This document shows, in pieces, positions 34,583 to 43,213 of a stretch of DNA of 64,000 nt. A program made the translations under genes and the position numbers. Below the pieces are notes generated by a model, which saw only the letters and a program-made list of their open reading frames with translations, ran no database searches and was not told where the DNA came from. The stretch covers positions 1 through 64,000 of the forward strand of contig JBHIEG010000004.1 in assembly GCA_046760505.1 (NCBI GenBank), in the 5' to 3' direction. Source of the DNA: CAYFZR01 sp046760505 [NCBI: Candidatus Hydrothermarchaeota archaeon] (GTDB lineage Archaea; CAYFZR01). Each line of letters opens with the position of its first letter. The stretch's first letter is position 1.

Positions 34583-35342
34583 CTTTTTAGATAAGTATGC
34601 CGATCTCAACAGTCCAATACACAAATTGGATCCGAGAGTTAAGGTGGTCTCCTTTCTTATCTTCATCTTCTCAGTAATCTTGACTCCTCCTTTAAAATTC
34701 AAAAATTTTTTATTCTTCTTCATTTTGATTTTAGCGTTTATTTTAATCTCAAAAGTACCGCTGAGATTTATTTTAAAACGCTCACTCATAATAATACCCT
34801 TTGTTTTCTTGGTTGCTATTTTTATTCCCTTTTTAAAACAGGGTGAGATAGCTGGCTCCTATAGTTTTGGGACTTTGCATCTTTCGGTAAGTTATGGAGG
34901 TTTAATCGTACTGTGGAACGTACTGATAAAATCCTGGCTCTCTGTCTTAAGTATGATTGTTTTGGTATCAACCACAAAATTTCAAAGGATTTTAAAGGCA
35001 CTCGAGAGTTTGGGAGTTCCAAAAGTTATGGTCATGGTATTATCCTTTTTTTATCGCTATGTATTCGTACTTTTAGATGAAATGATTAGGATGAAAAGAG
35101 CAAAAGATTCGAGAAGTTTTAATGGTGGTAGAATCTGGCACATTAAAACCATAGGGAATATAATTGGCATTTTGTTTATAAGATCTTACGAAAGAGCAGA
35201 GCGAGTATATATTTCCATGGTCTCAAGGGGCTTTACAGGCAAAATGAGAACCATAGATGATTTTAAGATTAATAAGCATGATATTCTGTTTATCCTTCCC
35301 TTCCTCATAATTCTCATTATAATAAACGTTCTGGTGATATAA
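34572..35342 (+). CDS. nikQ: ECF transporter transmembrane component (NikQ/CbiQ)
   Basis: The 256-residue membrane protein opens with SPIHKLDPRVKV, a CbiQ-family feature. It has about five helices and ends its first half with the charged AKDSRSFNGG coupling motif; a second, weaker motif, RAERVYISMVSRGF, lies near 213. These helices couple ATP hydrolysis to the substrate-binding unit. Its stop overlaps the nikO start by one base. Confidence 0.88.
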   Translation: MEHDFLDKYADLNSPIHKLDPRVKVVSFLIFIFSVILTPPLKFKNFLFFFILILAFILISKVPLRFILKRSLIIIPFVFLVAIFIPFLKQGEIAGSYSFGTLHLSVSYGGLIVLWNVLIKSWLSVLSMIVLVSTTKFQRILKALESLGVPKVMVMVLSFFYRYVFVLLDEMIRMKRAKDSRSFNGGRIWHIKTIGNIIGILFIRSYERAERVYISMVSRGFTGKMRTIDDFKINKHDILFILPFLIILIIINVLVI

Positions 35343-36145
35343 TGCCGAGAAAAATGGTGGAAATTAAAGACCTGAGTTATATATACCCGGATGGAACCGA
35401 AGCGCTAAGAGGAATAAATCTGGAGATCTTTGAAGGGGAGAGCGTAGGTTTGATAGGACCCAATGGAGCAGGCAAATCTACGTTAATCCTACATTTAAAC
35501 GGTATTTTGAGGAGTAACAACGGAGAAGTTCGAGTTATGGACATGGATATGGAGAAAGATATCAAAGAAATCAGGAGCAAAATCGGATTGGTTTTTCAGG
35601 ATCCGGATGATCAATTATTTTCTCCCTCAGTATTTGATGACGTGGCATTTGGTCCCATAAACATGGGATTTTCAAAAAAGGAGGTGGAAAAAAGGGTTAA
35701 TATGGCGTTAAGTCAAGTTAACATGCTCGGATACGAAGAGAGATCTCCGCACCATTTGAGTTATGGAGAGAAGAAAAGAATAGCCATAGCAACCGTTCTC
35801 TCCATGAATCCCGAGATACTGGTCCTAGATGAGCCGACGAGCAACATCGATCCACGATCAAGAAAAGGATTGATAAAACTGTTGAGAAGTTTTAATATCA
35901 CGAAGATAATTGCCTCTCACGACATGGATTTGGTTGCAGAAGTGTGTGACAAGGCAGTTTTGCTGTACAATGGGAAAATAGTTGCAAATGGACCCGTAGA
36001 AGAAATTTTGACTGATATAGATCTCTTAGAATCTCATGGACTGGAGCCTCCAACCATGGTCAAGCTTTTTAAGACAATAAATCATAAAAATGTTCCCTTG
36101 AGGTTGGAAGATGGCATAGAGAGATTAAAGAAAATCATGGGATGA
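35342..36145 (+). CDS. nikO: ECF transporter ATP-binding subunit (NikO/CbiO)
   Basis: The 267-residue ABC ATPase has Walker [10 protein letters not shown] (about residues 40-48), Q-loop [14 protein letters not shown], signature [12 protein letters not shown] and Walker [14 protein letters not shown], with the switch His in [10 protein letters not shown]. It powers the transporter. It is the last gene of the nikMNQO operon; no terminator is evident before the convergent hxlR gene 70 bases away. Confidence 0.93.
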   Translation: MPRKMVEIKDLSYIYPDGTEALRGINLEIFEGESVGLIGPNGAGKSTLILHLNGILRSNNGEVRVMDMDMEKDIKEIRSKIGLVFQDPDDQLFSPSVFDDVAFGPINMGFSKKEVEKRVNMALSQVNMLGYEERSPHHLSYGEKKRIAIATVLSMNPEILVLDEPTSNIDPRSRKGLIKLLRSFNITKIIASHDMDLVAEVCDKAVLLYNGKIVANGPVEEILTDIDLLESHGLEPPTMVKLFKTINHKNVPLRLEDGIERLKKIMG

Positions 36146-36216
36146 GTTTACACAAGGGAGACAATTCTTTACATTAAATTCTTTACATTATCTACCTTTA
36201 CGTTACCATTTCTATG

Positions 36217-36576
36217 TTACGAACCCTTCCTTGAATGACTCCATTCCATTAGAGGCATTACTGCCTTTCTTAATTCTTCTCCGTCTTTTGTGAGGGAATA
36301 CTCTACTCTTGGAGGTATTTCCGCAAACGTTTCTCTCTTGATGAGTCCTTCTTTTTCTAACTCTTTCAGTCTATCAGATAGGGTTTTTGGACTAATGCCC
36401 CCTAATTTTTCTTTAATTTCGTTATATCTTATTTTTTTGTGGTTACCTATGATTGCTATGATTTGTAGGGTCCACTTTTTACTTATGGTATTTATTATGC
36501 CTTCTAGAGGACATAGACACGTATCATCAACGTTTTTGTCAGTGTTTTTACACTTGGATTTGATTTCTTCCTGCAT
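36217..36576 (-). CDS. HxlR-family winged-helix regulator
   Basis: The 119-residue protein has the HxlR layout: CPLEGIINTISKKWTLQIIAII, then RYNEIKEKLGGISPKTLSDRLKELEKEGLIKR and a basic wing PRVEYSLTKDGEELRK. Two N-terminal Cys (CLCP) near residue 20 could make it redox-sensitive. It is divergent from the CopD-like gene, with palindromes in the gap that may be its operators. Confidence 0.85.
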   Translation of the reverse strand: MQEEIKSKCKNTDKNVDDTCLCPLEGIINTISKKWTLQIIAIIGNHKKIRYNEIKEKLGGISPKTLSDRLKELEKEGLIKRETFAEIPPRVEYSLTKDGEELRKAVMPLMEWSHSRKGS

Positions 36577-36592
36577 ACTCGGTCACTTTATC

Positions 36593-36628
36593 CATAGTTA
36601 CTATGTTACTTTAAACTCTATAGTTTAA
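36593..36628. promoter_or_regulatory. Two palindromes between hxlR and copD-like genes
   Basis: CATAGTTACTATG (36593-36605) is a perfect 13-base palindrome. TTAAACT-CTAT-AGTTTAA (36611-36628) is a perfect 7-base-arm inverted repeat. They sit 17-52 bases upstream of the hxlR start and ahead of the divergent gene, where a dimeric HxlR protein would be expected to bind. Confidence 0.5.
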
Positions 36629-36740
36629 ATACTTTATAATTTATATCTACTTCATAATAAGAAGTAAAGAAATGAGGTGTTGTCTACATATAAACACTCC
36701 GCAGAAGGATGCAGAAGCAAAAACAGGAGGAGAGGAAAAA

Positions 36741-37241
36741 ATGGAGTTTATTACGGTTATATTACGATGGATTCATGATGTTGCTACCGTTGTATGGATT
36801 GGTGGTATGGCCTTTAACATATCAGTTGTTCGTCCATCGCTGATCGTCGTCGATCCGTCTCAGCGTATAAAACTAGCAGTCACCGTATTAAAGCGTTTTA
36901 TATACTTTGCCTGGGGATGTATTTTTTTGCTCGTTTTCTCGGGCGTATTCATGGTAAATAAAGCCATTTCTCTTGGCATGTACTTAAATACTCCTTATGG
37001 GAATGTTTTAGCCATTAAACATTTTGTATTACTAGCAATGGTTGTTCTGGTAGCATGGATAAGTTTTATATCATGTCCAAAGGTCGCAGAGTTGGTGAAG
37101 CCTGAACAACCACCTGAGCCAACTCCTGAGCTAATGAAGTTGCTAGGAAACATTGTTTCAATAGTAAAGGTTAACTTGGCACTCGGCTTCCTTGTACTTC
37201 TTTTAACAGAGATAATGGTACAATTAGGAGGATTTGTCTGA
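36741..37241 (+). CDS. CopD-like four-helix membrane protein
   Basis: From ATG 36741 (behind GGAGGAGAGG) the protein is 166 residues with four or five hydrophobic helices. WIHDVATVVWIGGMAFN near residue 9 and AIKHFVLLAMVVLVAW near 93 carry paired His residues like those of CopD/cytochrome-b-like membrane proteins. A Pro-rich loop near 120 (PEQPPEPTPE) is cytosolic or external. It may bind copper or heme; the sequence does not decide. The divergent HxlR gene probably regulates it. Confidence 0.65.
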   Translation: MEFITVILRWIHDVATVVWIGGMAFNISVVRPSLIVVDPSQRIKLAVTVLKRFIYFAWGCIFLLVFSGVFMVNKAISLGMYLNTPYGNVLAIKHFVLLAMVVLVAWISFISCPKVAELVKPEQPPEPTPELMKLLGNIVSIVKVNLALGFLVLLLTEIMVQLGGFV

Positions 37242-37287
37242 GTGTTTGTTTGAGCATGTCTAGCAGCAAAGAAGGAGGTGAGGAAAC

Positions 37288-37353
37288 ATGTGCATAGAAT
37301 GTTTGCAACGTAAAAAAGAAAAAAAGGATAAGAATACTCCAAAAGACAAATGA
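37288..37353 (+). CDS. Possible 21-residue Cys-pair, Lys-rich peptide
   Basis: An AAGGAGGTGAGG ribosome site, one of the strongest in the window, sits four bases before ATG 37288. The frame encodes a CIEC pair followed by a very basic tail and stops at TGA 37351-37353. It follows the CopD-like gene by 46 bases and may be cotranscribed. It could be a metal-binding peptide or a chance frame; no homologue is known to me. Confidence 0.45.
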   Translation: MCIECLQRKKEKKDKNTPKDK

Positions 37354-37355
37354 AG

Positions 37356-37495
37356 TAGAAGGGGGTTTTAACATAGCTTATACTGAAATTATTTTATACT
37401 ACCTTATCACCCCCTCTCTACACCCTAGAAGGGGGTTTTAACGTAACTTATACCGCAATTACCCTATTCTAACTTATCTCCCCCTTTCTAAACCC
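37356..37495 (+). repeat. 70-bp direct repeat, two copies, each with inverted-repeat ends
   Basis: Two head-to-tail copies of 70 bases (37356-37425 and 37426-37495) share TAGAAGGGGGTTTTAAC at the start, CTTATAC in the middle and CCCCCT-CT-rich ends. Within each copy AGAAGGGGG can pair with the pyrimidine end (perfect with CCCCCTTTCT in copy two, allowing one bulge). They may form transcript hairpins or a small tandem element after the CopD-like gene. Confidence 0.6.
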
Positions 37496-37615
37496 CCATA
37501 TAAAATAGAATGCGTGAAAAAGCGGGTAAAAAAGTGGATAAAAAGTTTAGAACAGAAAACGACTCTTGTCTTAATTCTCGTCTCAGTAATAATATAATTT
37601 TTTATAAAATTGCGG

Positions 37616-37636
37616 ATGGAGCAAGCCATGCTCCAT
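37616..37636 (-). terminator. Hairpin terminator after ATP synthase subunit K
   Basis: ATGGAGCA (37616-37623) and TGCTCCAT (37629-37636) pair perfectly around a five-base loop. The hairpin lies 13 bases after the atpK stop. On the minus strand it is followed by an AT-rich tail. It would end the atpI-atpK transcript before the convergent region. Confidence 0.55.
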
Positions 37637-37648
37637 AGGCATACTCCG

Positions 37649-37987
37649 TTACAGTTTACCCATTAAAATGAACGCTACTGCCAACCCATATAATGCTACT
37701 CCTTCCGCTAGACCAACCATAACGAGACTCCAAGCAACCATCTCTCTCTTCTCTGCTATAGCGCCTAGTGCTGCTGATCCTGCTGTACCAACGCCTATTC
37801 CTGCTCCGGTGCAGGCAAGACCGGCAGATAGGCCAATTCCTATTGCTATCCCGAGGGATTTTAAACCGTCCCCAACTGCGAGCTCTTCTATTTTTTCTTC
37901 TCCTTGTGCAAGTACAGGTATTGTGCAAATCAAAAATAGTATCAAAAAGGCATTTAAAATTACAATTCCTTTTAACATCCTTTTCAT
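37649..37987 (-). CDS. atpK: A-type ATP synthase proteolipid subunit K (c subunit)
   Basis: The 112-residue protein has an N-terminal signal-like helix ending in a Thr-Ile-Pro-Val-Leu-Ala-Gln-Gly stretch. The two-helix hairpin of the c subunit follows, with Gly-rich LACTGAGIGVGTAG in the first helix and the ion-binding Glu95 in VGLAEGVALYGL. It forms the rotor ring. It follows atpI by about 50 bases. The usual next genes of the operon (E, C, F, A, B, D) are absent downstream. Confidence 0.9.
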   Translation of the reverse strand: MKRMLKGIVILNAFLILFLICTIPVLAQGEEKIEELAVGDGLKSLGIAIGIGLSAGLACTGAGIGVGTAGSAALGAIAEKREMVAWSLVMVGLAEGVALYGLAVAFILMGKL

Positions 37988-38034
37988 CCAATCCCTCCTT
38001 TTTATTGCTTTTTCTTATTGGCAATCATTGCGTT

Positions 38035-40032
38035 TCATAAAGGTGCTAAGAATGTATATTTACGTATTGCCTTAAAGGCTTCGAATTTAGTTCCCCCCGC
38101 ATCGTAAAACTTGGAAAACCACTCGTAGTAATGAAGCCTTAGTGTCTGTATAAAGGACACAAAGCCCTCTATTCCGATTATGAAGATGTTTCCGATTAAG
38201 AATATTATGGATTTCAAAAACAGCGGGGCTACCATTTCCATGAACATTACCATTATGCTACACAAAGCCGCGTGAACTAATGCAATTGCTGTAATTCTTA
38301 CATACGATATACAGTTCGCCAAATATCTCGTTATAGCCTCGAAAGAACCATAAAAGCCCCACAAAAAAGAGGTATGCTCAGCGTACTTGGTGCCGATGCA
38401 TATCACCAGCAAAGGCAAATACAGGAAGGGTATTGCTAGTGTATCTCTTAACAATAGAAATACATCTGTTCCGTGTTTTATAATCAATAATGTGCCGCCC
38501 CAAAGGAGCCAGAGACCGGAGAGGCTCCATGGAGGGAATAATGCTTCCAGATAATCTTTGTGCATGATGTGGTTTAGCATATTCAGTATTATACCCAGAC
38601 TTAACTGTACCAAGCCAATAACGATTGCAAATACAACCAGATTAGTACCGCTTTCTAAAGGTCTAAGCCAGAGAGGCTCTAATATTTCCAATCCGAATAC
38701 GCTTCCGTACAATAAACCTCCAAGCGTACCCATTATTCCACAAGCAAGCATAATCTTCCCAAATTTTTCTATAACTTCGCCGAATTTAAAATAAAAACCC
38801 AGCAAGAAACCTAAAATTGCTATTACGAGCCCCTGTCCGACATCTCCAAACATTAGCCCATACATGAAGGGGAAACTTATTCCCATAAAGAAGGTTGGAT
38901 CGATTTTGTCGTAGCCAGGGAGCCCGTATGTTTCTGTCAGGATTTCAACAGGCTTTATAGGGGGTGGATTTGATAGCATTGTAGGGGGGTTATCTCCTTT
39001 TTTTGGTTCATCTATTCTAATGATGCCATATCCATTCGTAGTATTGTTAAAGATCTCTTTTAACTTTTCAATTAGATAATAAGGAACCCAACCGCTTATC
39101 AAGTAGCTTTTAGTAGTCTTACCGAATAGAGAGGTGATTTCATCAAGATTTTTTTCTATTTCCAACTGTTCTTTCATTAAGAGTAGTTCTTTTTCATTAA
39201 CGTTTGCAATTCTTTTTAATTCTTCTTTAAGTTTATCCTCTTCTACGGTAATATGAGATATGCTTTCTTCCAAAAAGTTCTCAGCGTCTTCCAATTCAAG
39301 ATCACAAATTTTTCTTGGTATGCTAAGACTCTCAAAGCCTCTAGCGCGTAAAATTTTTCGTATTTCACTTTCATATTCATATAAACTAACAATTATGATG
39401 AATTTGGTTTTTTTATCGACATCCCCCGAGAACAAATAGAGAAAATCTTCTGTTGCTTCCTTAAGTTCTGGTTCAAGGAAATTTAATTGATCTTTAGGTA
39501 CGGTTCCAGTTTCTAAGTAAAATAGTTTGAAACCCTCCAGATACTTTGGACCGATACCAAAATTTTCCAAAATGGATAAAACTTCTTGGCAAGTAAGAAT
39601 ATCGCTTCTCTCTTCTCTCAAAGCATCAAGTTTCGATGAAGTCTTTAAAACTTCCTTTTCTATGTTCTCAAACTTTTTTTCGAATCCTTCAAATAGTTCT
39701 AGAATAGACGTTTCTTTGATCGGTATTTTTTCGATTTCTTTTACTTCTAAGATTTTTTTTATTTTGTTGCTAAATGTTTTTTCTTCTTCAACTGACTGCA
39801 GAATATCCAAAATCCTATTTATCCTAGATAAGAGCCCTGATGTTTTATATCTTACCCAAGTAGATGGTGGAACTTCTATTCCTATCTCCTTAAGCATTTC
39901 TTGGGATTCTATTTCCTCATGAACATTAATGAGATGAATTATTCCCAATTCTTTTAGTTCTCTCATTAGGGGATCTAACTTATCTTCAAGTACAATAGCG
40001 TGAACCTTTTTCATACGTATCGGTCTTAACAT
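38035..40032 (-). CDS. atpI: A-type ATP synthase subunit I (a subunit)
   Basis: The 665-residue protein has an N-terminal half with coiled coils and a globular tail-binding region. Its C-terminal half has about seven membrane helices, containing the MYGLMFGDVGQGL motif and the helix with LANCISYVRITAIALVHAAL, where the essential Arg sits. It forms the ion half-channels against the K ring. It is the first gene of a two-gene unit with atpK; the rest of the synthase must be elsewhere. Confidence 0.93.
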   Translation of the reverse strand: MLRPIRMKKVHAIVLEDKLDPLMRELKELGIIHLINVHEEIESQEMLKEIGIEVPPSTWVRYKTSGLLSRINRILDILQSVEEEKTFSNKIKKILEVKEIEKIPIKETSILELFEGFEKKFENIEKEVLKTSSKLDALREERSDILTCQEVLSILENFGIGPKYLEGFKLFYLETGTVPKDQLNFLEPELKEATEDFLYLFSGDVDKKTKFIIIVSLYEYESEIRKILRARGFESLSIPRKICDLELEDAENFLEESISHITVEEDKLKEELKRIANVNEKELLLMKEQLEIEKNLDEITSLFGKTTKSYLISGWVPYYLIEKLKEIFNNTTNGYGIIRIDEPKKGDNPPTMLSNPPPIKPVEILTETYGLPGYDKIDPTFFMGISFPFMYGLMFGDVGQGLVIAILGFLLGFYFKFGEVIEKFGKIMLACGIMGTLGGLLYGSVFGLEILEPLWLRPLESGTNLVVFAIVIGLVQLSLGIILNMLNHIMHKDYLEALFPPWSLSGLWLLWGGTLLIIKHGTDVFLLLRDTLAIPFLYLPLLVICIGTKYAEHTSFLWGFYGSFEAITRYLANCISYVRITAIALVHAALCSIMVMFMEMVAPLFLKSIIFLIGNIFIIGIEGFVSFIQTLRLHYYEWFSKFYDAGGTKFEAFKAIRKYTFLAPL

Positions 40033-40145
40033 ATTTTGTACTCCTAATTACTACAAATAGAGGTTATAAATGGATTATTAGACATTATATAATTTTTTTG
40101 GTTTTAATAGGAAACTCTAAATAGGAAGAGAAGAACTTTCTATCC

Positions 40146-40724
40146 ATGATGGAGGAAGCTTTAGGCGAAGATATAGGAGAGATAGAAGAAGAGATCGAAG
40201 TTAAAGAGGTTGATGAGGTCAAACTCGAGCTGAGAGATATATCCTCTAGCCCCGAAAAAATTACCGTTGGAGCAAAAGACGTACGGTTAAATGTTAGGAT
40301 ATTGAATTCCGGAACAAAAACCGCTGAACTGCTAGAGATAACGATAAAATCTGACGTGATGAAACCATCCATTACAGATTCCCACCGAGCATTCATAGAC
40401 GAAATAAAACCAAAGGGCTCTGAAACAGCGAAGTTTCGCGTTGATATAACCACGAGAGAGGACGGAGTGGTTCCTGTTGACTTTGAAATAAAGTACGTTG
40501 AAGATGAAACTGAGAAAAAGATAATTAGAACGAGAGAAATACCAATAATGCCAAAGAAAAAGAAATCAAAGGTTCTAACATTGATTACCGCCCTGATAAT
40601 TATCGCTGTTCTATTATCCATTTCTTTGGGGGCTAACTATTACTTTGATTTTTATCCGCCCGTAAATCAGCAGCTATCTCAAATCATCCAGAAGATACCC
40701 CTTGAAAAGATACCTATAAGATGA
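40146..40724 (+). CDS. Membrane-anchored protein with a CARDB-like beta domain
   Basis: The 192-residue protein has an acidic N-terminus (about residues 1-25) and a beta-sandwich-like domain (EKITVGAKDVRLNVRILNSGTKTAELLEI) resembling CARDB/Ig-like modules. A basic stop (KKKKSK), one transmembrane helix (about 143-163) and a short C-terminal tail follow. No signal peptide is seen, so the beta domain is probably cytosolic if the basic stop follows the positive-inside rule. Function unknown. It precedes the PINA-type gene by about 70 bases on the same strand. Confidence 0.6.
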   Translation: MMEEALGEDIGEIEEEIEVKEVDEVKLELRDISSSPEKITVGAKDVRLNVRILNSGTKTAELLEITIKSDVMKPSITDSHRAFIDEIKPKGSETAKFRVDITTREDGVVPVDFEIKYVEDETEKKIIRTREIPIMPKKKKSKVLTLITALIIIAVLLSISLGANYYFDFYPPVNQQLSQIIQKIPLEKIPIR

Positions 40725-40796
40725 GATAACGGTGTAAAGCAGAATAAGGTCTGATATCATTAGTTATTTAACGGGAAAGTTAGTGTAAAGGCGAAT

Positions 40797-42374
40797 ATGA
40801 TGAAGGTACTCGTACCAGATACAAGCGTCATAATTGATGGAAGATTCAACATTTTTCTAAAACAAATAAAGGATAAATGCAAGATCGTTATTCCTGAGGC
40901 AGTCATATCAGAGCTTGAAAATCAAGCCAATAAGGGTAGAGAGATAGGTTTTAAGGGGTTAGATGAGGTAATAGCCTTAAAAAAGTTAGCAGAAGAGATG
41001 GGATTGGAATTAGTATTTCATGGTGCCAGACCCACGCCAGAACAAATAAAATACTCTCGCACCGGAGAGATCGATGAAATAATTAGATACGTCGCATTAG
41101 ATGTTGGAGGAACCTTGGTTACAGGGGACAATGTCCAAGCAAAAGTTGCACAGATAAAAGGAATTGATGTTGAATTGCTCCCTCCTCTGGAAGAGAAAAG
41201 GGAAAACATCCTTGAAAGAATGTTTGAAGAGAATATAATGTCCATTCATCTAAAAGAGAACGTTATACCTGTGGCAAAGAAAGGCAGGCCAGGAAATATA
41301 AGAATCATAAAACTTCGTGAAACACCATGCACGCTGGAACAGCTTGAATATCTCGCTAAAGACATCCTGAGAGAAGCTAAGGCAAGAAGAGACGGTTTTA
41401 TTGAAATAGAAAGAAGAGGAGCCACTGTAATCCAACTTGGACCATACAGAATATCGATTTGCAGGCCGCCATTCAGCGATGGGTTCGAGATAACAGCGGT
41501 AAGACCCATAGCAAAGGTAAGTTTGGAGGACTATTCTTTGTCGGACAAACTGATGAACAGACTAGAAAAGAGAGCTGAGGGAATACTCATTGCAGGACCT
41601 CCTGGTGCTGGAAAATCTACCTTTGCTCAAGCACTGGCGGAATTTTACAGTAAAAGAGAGAAGATAGTTAAGACGATGGAAAGCCCCAGAGATCTTCAGG
41701 TCACGGAGGAAATAACTCAATACTCTCCTCTGGAAGGGAGCATGGAGAAAACTGCGGATATATTGTTGTTGGTAAGACCAGATTACACGATATACGATGA
41801 ACTTAGAAAAACAAGCGATTTCCAAGTATTCGCTGACATGAGACTTGCTGGCGTAGGCATGATTGGGGTTGTGCATTCCACAGAGGCTATAGATGCAATT
41901 CAGAGGTTAATTGGAAGAGTGGAGATGGGAATGATACCCCAAGTGGTAGACACAATTATATTCATAAAAGATGGGTGGATCAAGAAGGTTTACGAAATCA
42001 ATTTCACCGTGAGAGTACCCACCGGCATGGTAGAAGCAGACTTGGCAAGACCGCTGGTAGAGGTCAGAGACTTCGACTCTGGAAAGGTGGAATACGAGAT
42101 CTATACTTACGGAGAAGAAGTCATAGTTATGCCCCTCACCGGAGAGATTGATACTGAATCTAAAAGAGACAGGGCAATAGAGAAGATCACGAGAGAGTTG
42201 GAAAGATATGTGGAAGATATAAGAAAAATAGACATGATATCCGATAGAGAAGCAATAGTCTACATCGATAAAAGAAGTATACCAAGGCTCCTTGGAAGGA
42301 AGGGAAAAAGAATTTTAAGAATAGAAAAAAGATTAGGAATAAGGATAGATATAAGACCAATAGAGGATTATTAG
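40797..42374 (+). CDS. PIN-domain / KH-domain ATPase of the PINA type
   Basis: The 525-residue protein has an N-terminal PIN domain (VPDTSVIIDGRF, then EAVISELENQA and GTLVTGDNVQAKVA with conserved acids). The central AAA-like PilT/VirB11-type ATPase has Walker A GPPGAGKST near residue 266 and a Walker B region. A C-terminal KH domain includes VYIDKRSIPRLLGRKGKRILRIEK. Archaeal PINA proteins form hexamers that migrate Holliday junctions in Sulfolobus. Tandem ATG codons open the gene at 40797 and 40800. Confidence 0.88.
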   Translation: MMKVLVPDTSVIIDGRFNIFLKQIKDKCKIVIPEAVISELENQANKGREIGFKGLDEVIALKKLAEEMGLELVFHGARPTPEQIKYSRTGEIDEIIRYVALDVGGTLVTGDNVQAKVAQIKGIDVELLPPLEEKRENILERMFEENIMSIHLKENVIPVAKKGRPGNIRIIKLRETPCTLEQLEYLAKDILREAKARRDGFIEIERRGATVIQLGPYRISICRPPFSDGFEITAVRPIAKVSLEDYSLSDKLMNRLEKRAEGILIAGPPGAGKSTFAQALAEFYSKREKIVKTMESPRDLQVTEEITQYSPLEGSMEKTADILLLVRPDYTIYDELRKTSDFQVFADMRLAGVGMIGVVHSTEAIDAIQRLIGRVEMGMIPQVVDTIIFIKDGWIKKVYEINFTVRVPTGMVEADLARPLVEVRDFDSGKVEYEIYTYGEEVIVMPLTGEIDTESKRDRAIEKITRELERYVEDIRKIDMISDREAIVYIDKRSIPRLLGRKGKRILRIEKRLGIRIDIRPIEDY

Positions 42375-42463
42375 AATCTAGTTACGCATTTAACAATATT
42401 GCAAATTGGATGAGGGAAAATATAAAAATGTAAGATTTGAGACCAAAGTAGGAGGTTAACACA

Positions 42464-43090
42464 TTGGAAAATTACTTAAAAGGCACAACCTGTGTAGGTT
42501 TGGTATGTAAGGACGGCATTGTTCTGGCAGCGGAGAAAAGGGCTTCCATGGGCTCTTTAGTTGTTCATAAGGAGGCTGTGAAGATATATAAGATTGATAA
42601 TTATGTTGGGGCTACCATAGCGGGTTTAGTTGCCGATGCTCAAAGATTGATCAGATTATTGAAGGCAGAAACTCAATTATACAAGGTTACAAGGGGAGAA
42701 TCAATGAAAGTAGAAGCTATGGCAACTTTACTAGCAAATATAATGTTTTCACAGAGATGGTTTCCATACATAAGCCAACTGCTTGTTGGGGGAATAGACA
42801 ATGAAGGAAAACATCTCTTTGCCATAAGCTTTACCGGAGACATTATAGAAGATAACATGATTGCTACAGGATCAGGATCTCCGATTGCATACGGAATACT
42901 TGAAGGTTTGTATAAAGAAGATCTTACAGTTGAAGAGGGCAAGAAATTGGCTGTTAAGGCGGTTAAGGCAGCGACTGAAAGGGACGTCTTTTCGGGAGAA
43001 GGAATTGATGTAGTGGTAATCAATGAGGGAGGTTATAACAAGTTAAGCAAAGAGGAAATCAAAAAAATAGTCGAAGGGCCCGTGGCCTAG
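42464..43090 (+). CDS. psmB: Proteasome subunit beta
   Basis: The 208-residue protein starts at TTG 42464 behind AGGAGG. Residues 1-7 (MENYLKG) are the propeptide, leaving Thr8 as the mature N-terminal nucleophile. Mature Glu17 and Lys33 (VVHKEAVK) complete the catalytic set. The SGSPIAYGILEG segment near 140 is typical. It degrades unfolded proteins within the 20S core. Its last 15 bases, including the TAG stop, lie inside the tRNA-Arg gene, so transcript processing would cut at the stop codon. Confidence 0.93.
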   Translation: MENYLKGTTCVGLVCKDGIVLAAEKRASMGSLVVHKEAVKIYKIDNYVGATIAGLVADAQRLIRLLKAETQLYKVTRGESMKVEAMATLLANIMFSQRWFPYISQLLVGGIDNEGKHLFAISFTGDIIEDNMIATGSGSPIAYGILEGLYKEDLTVEEGKKLAVKAVKAATERDVFSGEGIDVVVINEGGYNKLSKEEIKKIVEGPVA

Positions 43091-43149
43091 CTGGATAGGG
43101 CGACGGCCTCCTAAGCCGTAGATCCCGGGTTCAAATCCCGGCGGGCCCG
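43076..43149 (+). tRNA. tRNA-Arg (anticodon CCU)
   Basis: A complete 74-base cloverleaf. The acceptor stem GGGCCCG pairs with CGGGCCC and is followed by discriminator G. The anticodon stem ACGGC/GCCGT holds the loop CTCCTAA with anticodon CCT, and the T arm is CCGGG-TTCAAAT-CCCGG. No intron and no encoded CCA. It reads AGG arginine codons and starts 15 bases before the psmB stop codon ends. Confidence 0.95.
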
Positions 43150-43213
43150 CTATATTTAATCTTTCTGTATTTTTGAAAATCAAATCAAGTCTGAAGTTTT
43201 AGGTGGTGATTCT

